Below, one piece after another: positions 11,385 through 21,177 of a stretch of 64,000 bases of DNA. A program made the position numbers and the translations under genes. Within the stretch, counting starts at the first letter, position 1, and every line of letters starts with the position of its first letter. Below the pieces are notes generated by a model. The model saw only the letters and a list, made by a program, of their open reading frames with translations. It had not been told where the DNA came from and ran no database searches. This DNA comes from Phoma sp. XZ068 (taxonomy: Eukaryota > Ascomycota > Dothideomycetes > Pleosporales > Didymellaceae). The stretch spans positions 1,116,001 through 1,180,000 of the forward strand of contig RBKR01000001.1 in the NCBI GenBank assembly GCA_004835665.1, written 5' to 3'.

Positions 11385-14307
11385 CGTGGATCACGAGGCA
11401 TTGGCATACTTGCCAAAGCTGGTTCTGGCGTAAGTCGGTGAAGGAAGACGCGAAGAACAGCCGAAATAGGGTTACAGCTACGATTACTAGTGTCCCGCTT
11501 TAGCGGCGCGCGTCCACGTGATGCTGCCTATCACTCACTAAGTGCCGCCGTTTCACCGGCCAAATGCGGTAATGCACGATGACATTCAAGCTGCGCGTTG
11601 GTTTCGAAATACCGAGACACTTGCCCCCACTAATCGCTTAATTGCGTGATACTGACATAGAACGCTCAATTTGCCCACTGCCAAGGACGCTGTTCTAAGC
11701 CGACGCAGTTATCGCTCAGGTGAGCATTTGCAGTGTCGTCATAGTCGGATGCTTGTTTCGTCCGAAGGTGTCCTCCGGGGCTGGGAAGACGTTTACAAAT
11801 CATGATTCGGGTGACTGCTCGTGCCGATGCGGATATGCTCGCAAACACAGTCAGCGCCCATTTGTTCCGGCCCTGGCCCTGAGTTGCGGGGTGCGCATCA
11901 ATCAATAAACGAGACGGCTGCCACAGTGATACAAGGCGTCCTCTGGAACGCTAGATTGACGACATTGCCCATGTGGAGATGACAGGATCACAGCTGATAA
12001 TACGATTATAGGGGTCTGGACAGGAGATCCTGCAGTCGAAGCAATGGAGCGGCAGGCTGAGAGGCCGTTGCAGGGTCCTCAAGGTGTTGCATCCAGCACA
12101 GCCCCGGATGCGAATGACAGGGTCATCTGGCGGGATTGGCCTATCAGCAGACGCATTCACAACGTGCTCAGGTGTGCAGATCGCGGACGCAGAGGTGTCG
12201 CGCATCCCTCCCACACGAAGTACGGCAGCCACAGCTGGAGAGGCCGGATAGCCGTATCGAATTCCTGCGACCTGCTGAGCATTGATGTGATCAGACTTGA
12301 AATGGTGTCCTGCGGGTAGATCGCCCATATCGATAAGCGCTGAACACAATCAATGCCCCTCAGCTAGCCTGCTTTGCAAGTCGCAGGATGCAATTGAGGG
12401 GTATGGCGACAAGATAAAAAGCCGAGTGGTATGCGGTAATTGGCGGCTTTGGTCAATAAGTGTATGGGCCATCAAGGACCGACAGCTTCGGCAGCAGCGC
12501 GAAGACAGCCCAATTCCGCAGACACGGTGGAGAGACGGAGAGGGGTCGCGTCTGTTATCGTATTGTGGGGGAGGGGTGATAAGGACCCCGTAAACATCCT
12601 TGTGGACATCTGCCGGTCTGCTAAAGATGGTGTGCCAGTCAGATTGAGACGTGAGATTGAGAGCAACACTCGTGACCTGCTTCTTCTGGGAAGTGTGGAC
12701 ATCGCTGGACCGCCCCAGTCGCGCAACGGTCACGTCGCAGGAAACGAGGCCTGGCGACTTTCACATGCCAAATGACGAGATGGGTGTGCGTCCCGTGAAC
12801 AATGGTGCTGGCAATTGAGCAAGTCTATTGCTGAGCGGCGGCAGATGAGCAAACTGACACAGGCAATGTGTGGCACACAGTTTCGCTGCAAGACATCTCG
12901 TCCTGGCCTTAAACCTTGTAGAGCGCTGATTGCAGCCCCGTGGCTGGTAGCGATGACCACATCCAGGTCTGATACTGGGACTGTAGTAGAAATCGTATCA
13001 CAAGACCACCAGCCATCGGTCGAATTAAGATCAGAGGGTCGCGCAAACTGGCGGCAACTTCGGCCAACGCCGCTGCAGGATGCGGTGTGCGAGAACTCTG
13101 CAAAGAGAAGTTCTCGCTAGAACGCCACTGGCCACTTACTGGCCGCGGTAGGCAGGTGGAGTGAAAGCAATTGGGCTCCTGGCTCCCTGTCAAGGCGAGC
13201 GGCGGTTTGTCAATGGCGCGAAAGACTGCATGAACATGAGAGAGCAATTGCTATGGAATGTGGAGCGAGTCATCTCTGCATGGATGGCGGTCAGCCTACT
13301 CGCAAGAACGGTACCTGTAGCGCGCAATTCAAGCAGACGCCAGGCATCTTAAACTGGAAATGACGGAAGCGGTGACCGGGAATCTAGAGCAGACGTGGGA
13401 CGTAAATAGGGAGCATTGGGAGGCAGCCTGCCGGTGGGGAGCAGGCAGTGCTGTGACACGTAAACGCTGGATTGGCGAGGATCCGGCGCCCAATGGCAGC
13501 AGACCAAGTTGCGCAGGACTGGCAACAGCTGGCAAAACTCAATTGATCGCTCAACAGCGAGGCAAACCGTGGTTTCAAAGCAAGTGAAGCGTAAATGGTC
13601 GACGTTTGAGTCGTGGTTGTCGTTCGGGTGCTGCGCTGCACGCACCGACGAGGGGACTAGCCGCGTTCGCTCGGCAGGAGCGCCCGAGCGTCGCCCCAGG
13701 AAGGAGTGACCCAGCGCATCGCAAACAGCACCAAGCCCAACAGTGACTCAATCCTTTCTGACAGCGACCCATTGCGCACGCTTGCTAGCCCTGGTCACAC
13801 ACCTGCAATTGGGCATCCCTATTCGTTGCCCTTCCACGGCCGTGAATGCAAATGATGATGCCTGAAGGGGTCCATGGCACGCGCGCCAACCACACACCCT
13901 CTTTGTTCGCCGCAGTGGGCGGCAGTGTCTCAAAGGACGGATGACTCTCCTTGTCGCAGCCTAGCAGAGTAGGTATTCTCTTATAAGTCCGCCCGCCCCG
14001 TGTGTTTCTTGGAAAGGTTCCGCTGGTTCTGCCCCTTCTCGCCCTATCTCCGTCGCTATTGTCAGATGCTGTAAGCAGTTCGCCGGTCAATTGGATTCCA
14101 CCGCGTTCCACGATTCAACGAGCCATATCACTGCGTGCTTCGCCACCCATTGTAGCCAACACACCAGCAGCCTATTCGCCAATTATTACTCAACCATAGT
14201 TCACCCTTTTCCTCACACTCTCGAAAACCTGCTGCCTAAATCCGATTATAAAACCCCGAACCCCCCAATTGTTCCAGCAAACTCGGTGTTCCTAGCCGGT
14301 ACAAATA
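11385..14307. other. 2.9-kb gene-free region
   Basis: The longest stretch without a recognisable gene. Open frames up to about 130 codons occur on both strands but overlap each other, lack domain signatures and do not join through plausible introns. The last 300 nt look like promoter and leader of the SWIRM gene (C/T-rich, TATA-like boxes near 13981 and 14247). No transposon termini, long repeats or obvious RIP-type AT collapse were seen by eye. Confidence 0.5.
14247..14253 (+). promoter_or_regulatory. TATA-like box of the SWIRM gene
   Basis: TATAAAA sits 55 bp before the start codon at 14308, in a pyrimidine/A-rich leader. Position and sequence fit a core promoter element. There is no transcript evidence. 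Confidence 0.4.
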
Positions 14308-15444
14308 ATGGCAAATCCGATGCATAAATCACCGCCAACTAACCGCCTGACGGTTTCCTCGCTCCTCTCCCCACCGGAAATGGAGCGCTCCAACTCCTTC
14401 GGCTCTGCAATGCCCTCGGTGGCTCTGCAATATCCTAAAGTCGACTCCAACACCAGCACACATTACCACCTTCCGCAGCTCCCCATGTTTAAGATGCCCG
14501 CGTACGCATCGCCACCAATCTCGCCCTTCGACACACATTCTCAGAAGGAAAACATGGACAATGCCAGCGAGCAAGGCACATTGGACCCCCCACTGTTCCG
14601 CAGAGAGTCGACAACAGGTGCTCTCGCTTCAGATGTGCCTCTGTTCTCCTCGCAACCATCCTCTCAGGAAGTTATCACCCAACACATGCAGTCCGCCGAC
14701 TACGCACAACTGGCCTGCAAGCCAGCTGAAGAGGACTACAAACTCATCGCCCAATTCCAAGCGACGGTGTTCAACCGGGCGTTCAAGAATCGGAGTGCGT
14801 ACAACGGCTGGCGTGCACAAGAGCGTCGATTTGAAGAGCGCTACAGTAAACCCGCTGTTCAGGCTGGTGGCATCCAGAAGCGGCCATCGCCAAAGAAGCT
14901 TGCACCCGCACCCGCCCCTAGATCACGTCAACCAAAGGTTGCCTTGCCTAAGGTCACTCCTCGTCCGGCTCGCGAGCCCAAGCCTAAACGCACACCCAAG
15001 GCTCAGGTGTTCAACTCTTTCGAGGATCACATTGGCAGTGTCTCGCCCAAGGCTCCGCGTCCCGCAACCACTCGTGACGACCTCGACTACAACGCCATTC
15101 CCGACTACTCACCACCCCTGGAGTCACTCATTGGCAACGAGAAGAAGTTGAAGGCTGAGTGGAAGGGCAACAAACTCGACCTTTCCAACGACGCCGATCG
15201 CCACCTCCTGCACGAGGCTGAGCTTGAACTTGCTTCGACACTCCGCCTCAGCTGCGCCACCTACCTCTGCAGTAAACGACGCGTTTTCCAGGCTCGCATA
15301 AATGCCTTGAAGATTGGTAAAGAATTCCGCAGGACCGACGCCCAGCAAGCCTGCAAGATCGACGTCAACAAGGCTAGCAAGCTCTGGCAGGCTTACGACA
15401 AAGTAGGTTGGTTTGATGCCGACTACTTTCGCCAGTACGTCTAG
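14308..15444 (+). CDS. SWIRM-domain protein (Fun19/Laf-like)
   Basis: Single exon, 378 residues. The N-terminal two thirds are disordered: Ser/Pro-rich (LTVSSLLSPPEMERSNSFG), then a basic Lys/Pro/Arg-rich part. The C-terminal 100 residues form a SWIRM domain: PPLESLIGNEKKLKAEWKGN, the helix LHEAELELASTLRLSCATYL, then KRRVFQARINALKIGKEFRRTDAQQACKIDVNKASKLWQAYDKVGWF. The family is a DNA/nucleosome-binding helical module. A single C-terminal SWIRM domain with a disordered N-terminus matches yeast Fun19/YOR338W and the S. pombe Laf proteins, which associate with Clr6/Rpd3-type deacetylase. It lacks the extra domains of Swi3 or Lsd1. The chromatin role is an inference from homologues. Confidence 0.88.
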   Translation: MANPMHKSPPTNRLTVSSLLSPPEMERSNSFGSAMPSVALQYPKVDSNTSTHYHLPQLPMFKMPAYASPPISPFDTHSQKENMDNASEQGTLDPPLFRRESTTGALASDVPLFSSQPSSQEVITQHMQSADYAQLACKPAEEDYKLIAQFQATVFNRAFKNRSAYNGWRAQERRFEERYSKPAVQAGGIQKRPSPKKLAPAPAPRSRQPKVALPKVTPRPAREPKPKRTPKAQVFNSFEDHIGSVSPKAPRPATTRDDLDYNAIPDYSPPLESLIGNEKKLKAEWKGNKLDLSNDADRHLLHEAELELASTLRLSCATYLCSKRRVFQARINALKIGKEFRRTDAQQACKIDVNKASKLWQAYDKVGWFDADYFRQYV

Positions 15445-15846
15445 CTGCACTTGCTTGCCGTCTTCTTCTCATCGACTTGATGTTTGTCTGATTTGATCAT
15501 GATTCACGGTTGCATATGGTGTTTAGGGTCTTTTTTCCTTTTCAGGGGTTATGCTCACTGCTAACTCCTGCACGAGGGAGTTGATCTCAACGATCCTCCT
15601 CCTTACGACGGCGCTTTTGATTTTCGGACATGGCATGGACAGGTTGTCCGGGACTGGACAGGTTCCCCAGCCTCGGCGTTTGTGAATACTCTCATCATTT
15701 TCCTTTTGTCTGCATCATGCGATACCCCCCTCCACGACATATTGTTGTAGTCCGCCTGTGGACCCTGAACTGTCACTTAGATAGTCTTAGAATAGCAATG
15801 CTATCATATCATTGAGATCAGACCAGTTGGCACTTGCGCTACCCCG

Positions 15847-15870
15847 ACATTCTCCGAAACATTCTCCGAA
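15847..15870. repeat. 12-bp perfect tandem duplication
   Basis: The unit ACATTCTCCGAA occurs twice head to tail, about 290 bp before the cdc50 start codon. Confidence 0.8.
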
Positions 15871-16040
15871 CTTATGTACCAGTTATTGCGCAACCTCCAC
15901 TGTTGCACGCCTCGAGAACTCCTGGTCTGTCTGGCCTGGTGCCTGACAGCGGGCGTTGGCGGTGGGTCTCGGTGAGCGGGCTGCGGGGACTTTGCTGTGG
16001 CTAAATTGGGAATGGGGCGCGGCGACCTGTAACATTTGGT

Positions 16041-16058
16041 CCGCCGCGTCCGCCGCGT
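16041..16058. repeat. 9-bp tandem duplication
   Basis: CCGCCGCGT occurs twice in tandem in the presumed cdc50 promoter. It is GC-rich and could be a paired transcription-factor site or simple slippage. Confidence 0.7.
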
Positions 16059-16094
16059 CCACGCAACGTCGTCAGCGCTCGGCCACTGCGACTC

Positions 16095-16116
16095 TTGCAC
16101 TTTTGCACTTTTGCAC
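16095..16116. repeat. 8-bp tandem repeat, 2.75 copies
   Basis: TTGCACTT is repeated in tandem immediately before the cdc50 leader. Confidence 0.7.
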
Positions 16117-16155
16117 CCACGCCTGTAGCTGCGGAACAGCGCGGATTTGCCCAAC

Positions 16156-17684
16156 ATGTCGCAAACACAGCAGATGGAGCCCAGCGACTCGATATCCAGC
16201 CAGGACCCCAATCGCGAGGAGCCCAAGAAGGCGAAGAGCAGACGACCCCCGAGTAAGCCTCAAAGCTGTTGCGCGCGCAGAGAGGCGACGCTGATGGATG
16301 TGCAGATACCGCATTTCGACAGCAGCGATTGAAGGCGTGGCAGTACGTGTGCAACGAGTGCGCATCCGATAGAACAACGACACTGACCACGCGGCAACAG
16401 GCCCATCTTAACCCCGAAGACTGTCCTTCCGCTCTTCTTCATTGTTGGCATTATATTTGCGCCCATCGGCGGGCTGCTGCTCTATGCGAGCTCACTGGTG
16501 AGAGCCAGAGCCGTCTGTGCACATGCAACCATCTGACGTCCGCGCCAGGTCCAGGAGCTCTCGATTGACTACACCAACTGCAACGCCTCTGCACCCCTTA
16601 CCGACGCCGTTTTCAACGCCTCGGCCGAAAGCACGCTTGCCGACATTCCCTCCGGCGATGTATCAGCAAGCTTCAAGACGGCGATGAAGTCGCAGCCGCA
16701 ATGGGGCAAGGCGTGGGAGAACTTCACATGGCCGTCGGGCAAAGTCCAAAACACCAGCGTGTGCATCCTCAGCTTCGAAATCCCCAACGACATCCAGCCT
16801 CCGATCCTTTTCTACTACCGCCTCACCAACTTCTACCAGAACCACCGACGTTATGTAAAGAGTGTGGATGTCGAGCAGTTGAAGGGAACAGCTCGCACCG
16901 TCAGCGAAATCGATTCTGGCGACTGCGGCCCTCTTGATGTGGTCGACAACAAGCCGTACTACCCCTGCGGTCTCATTGCCAACTCCATGTTCAACGACAC
17001 ATTCACTAATCTGAACGCCACGAATCCGTCGCAAAACGAGAACAGCCCTAGTGTGTATGAGATGACGGCGAACGGGACATCATGGGCCCATGAGGGCGAT
17101 CTCTATGGAAAGACAAAATACAAACCATCCGACGTTGTTCCTCCACCCAACTGGCAGGAGCAGTTTATCGATGGAAAGTACGACTCTTTGCCTGAGCTCC
17201 CAGACCTTCACACGTGGGAGGCGTTCCAGGTGTGGATGAGGACGGCTGGTCTCCCAACATTCAGCAAGCTCGCCCAGCGTAATGACCACGATGTCTTGAA
17301 AGCGGGCACCTACCGGCTGAAGATCTACGACCGTAAGTCAGCCCACAGCGCACGTCACTCCGTAACTCACATGTCTAGGCTTTCCGGTACAGGCATACAG
17401 TGGAACCAAGTCCATTTTGATTTCCACGCGCACCGTCATGGGTGGCAAGAACCCGTTCTTGGGTATTGCGTACATCGTGGTCGGCGGTCTCTGCATCTTA
17501 CTCGGTGCCATCTTTCTTGCCACACATCTTATCAAGCCGAGGTCAGTCACTCGGCTCTTTAACAATGCAAACAGTTCTAGATTGCTGACATCCTTCCAGA
17601 AAACTAGGCGACCACACTTACCTTACCTGGAACAATGATGAGCCTAGCACAGCAACAACTACCGGGCGGGCCGGTGGAGCTTAG
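16156..17684 (+). CDS. cdc50: Cdc50/Lem3 family flippase subunit
   Basis: Non-catalytic subunit of P4-ATPase lipid flippases, acting in Golgi, endosome or plasma membrane. Six exons: 16156-16252, 16306-16342, 16401-16497, 16549-17332, 17379-17541 and 17600-17684; introns of 46-58 nt; 420 residues. After a disordered N-terminus comes TAFRQQRLKAWQPILTPK, then membrane helix 1 (about 52-77, LFFIVGIIFAPIGGLLLY). A large lumenal part holds several N-glycosylation sequons and paired cysteines (DYTNCNAS, CGLIANSMFNDTF). Membrane helix 2 (about 365-392) follows GGKNPFLGIAYIVVGG, a strong family signature. The short tail GDHTYLTWNNDEP matches homologues and supports the last intron. Which of the fungal paralogues (Cdc50, Lem3 or Crf1) it represents cannot be settled here. 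Confidence 0.95.
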
Positions 17685-18261
17685 TAGCAGGTATCGCCAC
17701 GTCGTCTTTGTTGTCAGAATGTCTAGTTTTCTCTCTTCCCTTCTTTCGCGACTGTACCGAATCATGAGTAAAGCCTAGGTCCTGGGCATTGTGTGGATAT
17801 CATGAGGCTAAGATGGCCTGGAGTTCTGGTGTTTGAGCGAGAGACTGGATCATAGTCTTTGTTTGGTCAATGCATGTCATACTCAACTGGCTTTCTACCA
17901 TGCTTGCGCCTGACTAATCTGATATTCCAGGAAATAACCTTCATGTCAAAGCTGTCAGATAGCGTAGTACCGAGACAGGTCTTATGATGAAGCCGCATTC
18001 ATCCTACTGACAGGGGCCAGGCAAGAATCCAAACGGACGCCAGAATAAACCGAGGTGGACATTCTGGAACTTCAGGAATCCAGACCGTATAACAATTTCG
18101 AGGTGAAGAATAAAAGCCGCATAGCTATCCTCATGTGCTTCCACCACACCAGTTCTGCAACTTGCCTTCAACACACTCATTCTCCTCAGCAAGCAATTGT
18201 CCCACAAGATACTTGAGCGCCTTCCCGCATTCCGTGCAACCCTCGCTGCCCAGCCGCTCAA
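17685..18261. other. intergenic, cdc50 to metalloprotease
   Basis: 3' region of cdc50 and promoter of the metalloprotease. An AATAAAAG TATA-like string lies at 18109-18116, about 150 bp before the protease start, followed by a C/A-rich leader. No gene seen. Confidence 0.45.
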
Positions 18262-19167
18262 ATGCGTACCCCCTTCCTCCTTGCCTCGCTAGGCCTCCTA
18301 GCATCTGCCGCAGACCCTCAACCTTCGGGCACGCCAGACAAACCTTTTGACTGCGGCACAGGCACCCAGTCTGCAGACCAATCTTACCTAGACACCATCC
18401 AACAACTCCACGATGGCAAAGCGAAAGGCAGCCTCGCCGCTCGTGCCGCTGTGCTCGCAGCCCGTGACGACCCCGTCAAGATCCAAGCTGTCTTTCATAT
18501 CGTCATGACTGACGCAGCCAAAGACTCCATCACCAACGCCATGCCTCAGGCGCAATTGGACTCCCTGAATGCAGCCTACAACCCATACAATATCCAATTC
18601 GAGCTGCAGAACGTGACATGGAACACTAACAATGCATGGGCTGTAGGTAAAGGAGACGATGACTCCAACATGAAGCAGACACTCCGTCAGGGCACTTACA
18701 ACACGCTCAACCTCTACTTCCAAACCGACTTGGCGGGAGGTGTGCTAGGTCGGTGCACCCTCCCCTCCGCCCTTGCAAACGGCAAGGGAAACCCGAGTTC
18801 CTACGCCAATGACGGGTGCAATATCAACGCCAACACGATGCCCGACGGTCTGATGGACGGCTTCAACAAGGGAAAGACGGCTGTGCACGAGACCGGGCAC
18901 TGGCTTGGTCTGCTGCACACCTTTGAGGGATACTCGTGCGATGGCCCCGGTGACTATATTGACGACACGCCTGTCGAGAGCACGGCGACAGATGGCTGTC
19001 CCACCGACCCCAAGAAACAGAGTTGCCCGGCCCAGCAGAAGGCGGGCGAGAGTGACCCGATTCACAACTACATGGATTACTCCATTGACGACTGCTATGA
19101 AGGGTTCACAGACCTCCAGGTGCAGCGGATGAAGAGCATGTGGAGCATGTTCCGAGATGGAAACTAG
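18262..19167 (+). CDS. Secreted M43-type zinc metalloprotease
   Basis: Predicted extracellular metallopeptidase of the pappalysin/cytophagalysin (M43) family, single exon, 301 residues. An N-terminal signal peptide (about residues 1-17, hydrophobic LLASLGLLASAA) is followed by a short propeptide-like part. The zinc site HETGHWLGLLH is at residues 209-219 (HExxHxxGxxH, with His209, His213 and His219 as ligands and Glu210 as catalytic base). The Met-turn follows in NYMDYSIDDC at about 272-281. Multiple cysteines suggest disulfides in an extracellular protein. The family is common in fungi and is used for extracellular protein degradation; some members in pathogens modify host-facing proteins. 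No such role can be read from this sequence. Confidence 0.93.
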   Translation: MRTPFLLASLGLLASAADPQPSGTPDKPFDCGTGTQSADQSYLDTIQQLHDGKAKGSLAARAAVLAARDDPVKIQAVFHIVMTDAAKDSITNAMPQAQLDSLNAAYNPYNIQFELQNVTWNTNNAWAVGKGDDDSNMKQTLRQGTYNTLNLYFQTDLAGGVLGRCTLPSALANGKGNPSSYANDGCNINANTMPDGLMDGFNKGKTAVHETGHWLGLLHTFEGYSCDGPGDYIDDTPVESTATDGCPTDPKKQSCPAQQKAGESDPIHNYMDYSIDDCYEGFTDLQVQRMKSMWSMFRDGN

Positions 19168-20414
19168 CAAGTCGAAGAAGGTATCGGGGTCAAATTACGC
19201 CGGTGGTGGTGGTGGGGTGCGAGTTTGCTGAGTTTGTTTGTGTATATTTTGTTGCTTTTACGTGGTTAGACTGGATTGCACATATTGACTTTTCGCGTTG
19301 CTTCTTGGAGTTTTGTTGGTAATGTTAGTTATTCATGAATATATGCATTCGTTTGAGCGACAGAACTGTCCTTTGACTTGCTTGACTTGTCTTCAGTTGT
19401 CTTCAGCATCAACACTGCTCAAGGTGGGGGTCTTGACATTCCTGCCCGCAGTGTGATGTCGTCAGGACCGTTTCTGTGTAACATCACCTAGCTTAGAACC
19501 GTCGGGTGGCATTCCGGACCGCTTTTCCCTGCCTCGTGCTTTTTGTGTTAGCATCAATCCTTCCCGCATCGTGACCTGGTCAACGGCATCCAATTTGGAT
19601 GGCTGGCATCTATCATGGCGACGTCAGAGCTCGATCGTAGATCTCTCAGTCCAGCCTCATCAATCCAACTCATGTCTAGCCTTACAACTTGAGACCTCTT
19701 GTGGAACGACAGCCTCGCCCTCCGTAAGGCAAGACACTGATCCGCCTTGCGCTGGCCAGACACAGTAGTGCTGACGGCGACCAGCGTAGTGAAGTCCTCA
19801 GAGGATCTTGCATGCTGATACGGATCTGCCGATGCCCATACAATGGTAAGCTGCCGCACGCAGTCCTTTGTTCCGGATGCGGAAAGTGCAGTCATGCATG
19901 TGCACGCAAGCAAAACCAAATGCTGAGAAGGAATAACAGAAAAACGGGAAGTGCTTGCCAACACATGCGCGTTGGAGTTTCTACGGCTCGCACTACAACA
20001 CTGCGAAGCTGTCTACATCTTCGATAAAGCATCGAAAGAGAGCCGTCACCAATACATCACTCATAGTTTTATAACCATCCCTCAGTACCTCCTTTCAAAC
20101 TCTAGCACATCATCAAAGAACAAACCCGCCCTGCCTCCACCAACGCCCCATACACAACATCTCGGACCCTCCACCCAACATAGCCCGACAACTGCAACAA
20201 AGGACGTCCCTGGACAGAAAACAACCAATATCTCGTCTCATGTGTCTGCAACGCATTTCCAAATCCCCCACGACCGCAAAACCTCCCTCCGTTCTCCAAT
20301 ACGTTCTGATCCTCCTAAAAGCGCGTCCACAACCTGACGACATAGTCTGTCTGTGCAACTACACTTCGAGGAACAGCGTTGCGCCGCCGCCATACACGCC
20401 TTGAATCTTCCAAG
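19168..20414. other. intergenic, metalloprotease to CaaX protein
   Basis: No gene recognised. The last 350 nt look like a promoter and leader: a TTATAA string at 20069-20074, then a long C/A-rich stretch up to the start at 20415. Confidence 0.45.
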
Positions 20415-20789
20415 ATGACGAACGACACCAACACCGCTTTGAATATGGAGAGTTGGATGACGCACTGGGCATTTGCTACATTCTCTCACTTCGATACCTG
20501 GTGTGGAAGCACATGCCATGCCATGCTGCGCTATATCTTGCGCTCCCTGCTCGTGCTCGCCCTTGTTGGCACGTTCACCATGATTCTCATGCGCACTCTC
20601 AACCCGAAATGCCGTGCTGAGCTGAAGAGAAGGTCTAGTCTAGACAGGGCGAGCAGTTTGCTGGGCAGGACGGATCTAGGCTCGGCTGCCGGGACGTTCA
20701 GGACTGCGGGTATGGGTGCGAGGGCTCGGGAGGTGAAGACGGAGTTCAGGGGTGGTCCAGATGTAGAGGACTCATGTGCCGTGATGTAA
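20415..20789 (+). CDS. Small one-TM protein ending in a CaaX-like box
   Basis: Hypothetical protein of 124 residues, single exon; I do not recognise a family. It has a short polar N-terminus with several Trp/Phe/Cys/His residues, one clear membrane helix (about residues 35-57, YILRSLLVLALVGTFTMILM), then a strongly basic juxtamembrane segment (KCRAELKRR) and a Ser/Gly/Arg-rich tail. The positive charges after the helix predict a cytosolic C-terminus. The tail ends Cys-Ala-Val-Met-stop, matching the CaaX consensus for prenylation (Met favours farnesyl). The ATG at 20415 sits in a good context after a C/A-rich leader; an in-frame ATG at 20379 would add 12 residues. It may be lineage-specific. 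That it is a real gene is likely but unproven. Confidence 0.55.
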   Translation: MTNDTNTALNMESWMTHWAFATFSHFDTWCGSTCHAMLRYILRSLLVLALVGTFTMILMRTLNPKCRAELKRRSSLDRASSLLGRTDLGSAAGTFRTAGMGARAREVKTEFRGGPDVEDSCAVM

Positions 20790-21177
20790 GGTGTTGGCAT
20801 CAAAATCATCCTGCAATGAATCACACTTCTCACTTTATTCCGAGGATATCATCATGACAATGACAAAATCAAACAACGACTCTCCGCAAAAAAGATGCTC
20901 CCCGGACAACTTCGAATTTTCAATCTCTCGTTATGCTGTCTGCTGATAAAAATCGCATAGAGAGTCATAACGTGATGCTGACTGCAAGGACTTCGTCACA
21001 AGGTGTTACTGATGAGATGAGGATAGAAGGGGAAGAAAATTGAAGCTTGCGAAGTATAGCAATAAGAGGTAAGTGGGACAAGAATAAATATTTACAGAGA
21101 AGTACTCTAAGCTTTTAGGCCGTCATATAAACGCAAGCAAAAACTTAGCATCGCTCGTCACAAATGATACATCGAAC
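20790..21177. other. convergent intergenic
   Basis: AT-rich 390 nt between the 3' ends of the CaaX-protein gene and the GH17 gene, presumably 3' untranslated regions. No gene seen. Confidence 0.5.

Larger units (their letters stand above)
15445..16155. other. intergenic, SWIRM gene to cdc50
   Basis: The first 350 nt are T-rich and probably the 3' untranslated region of the SWIRM gene. The last 300 nt hold the cdc50 promoter and contain three short tandem repeats (15847-15870, 16041-16058, 16095-16116). No gene seen. Confidence 0.5.
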
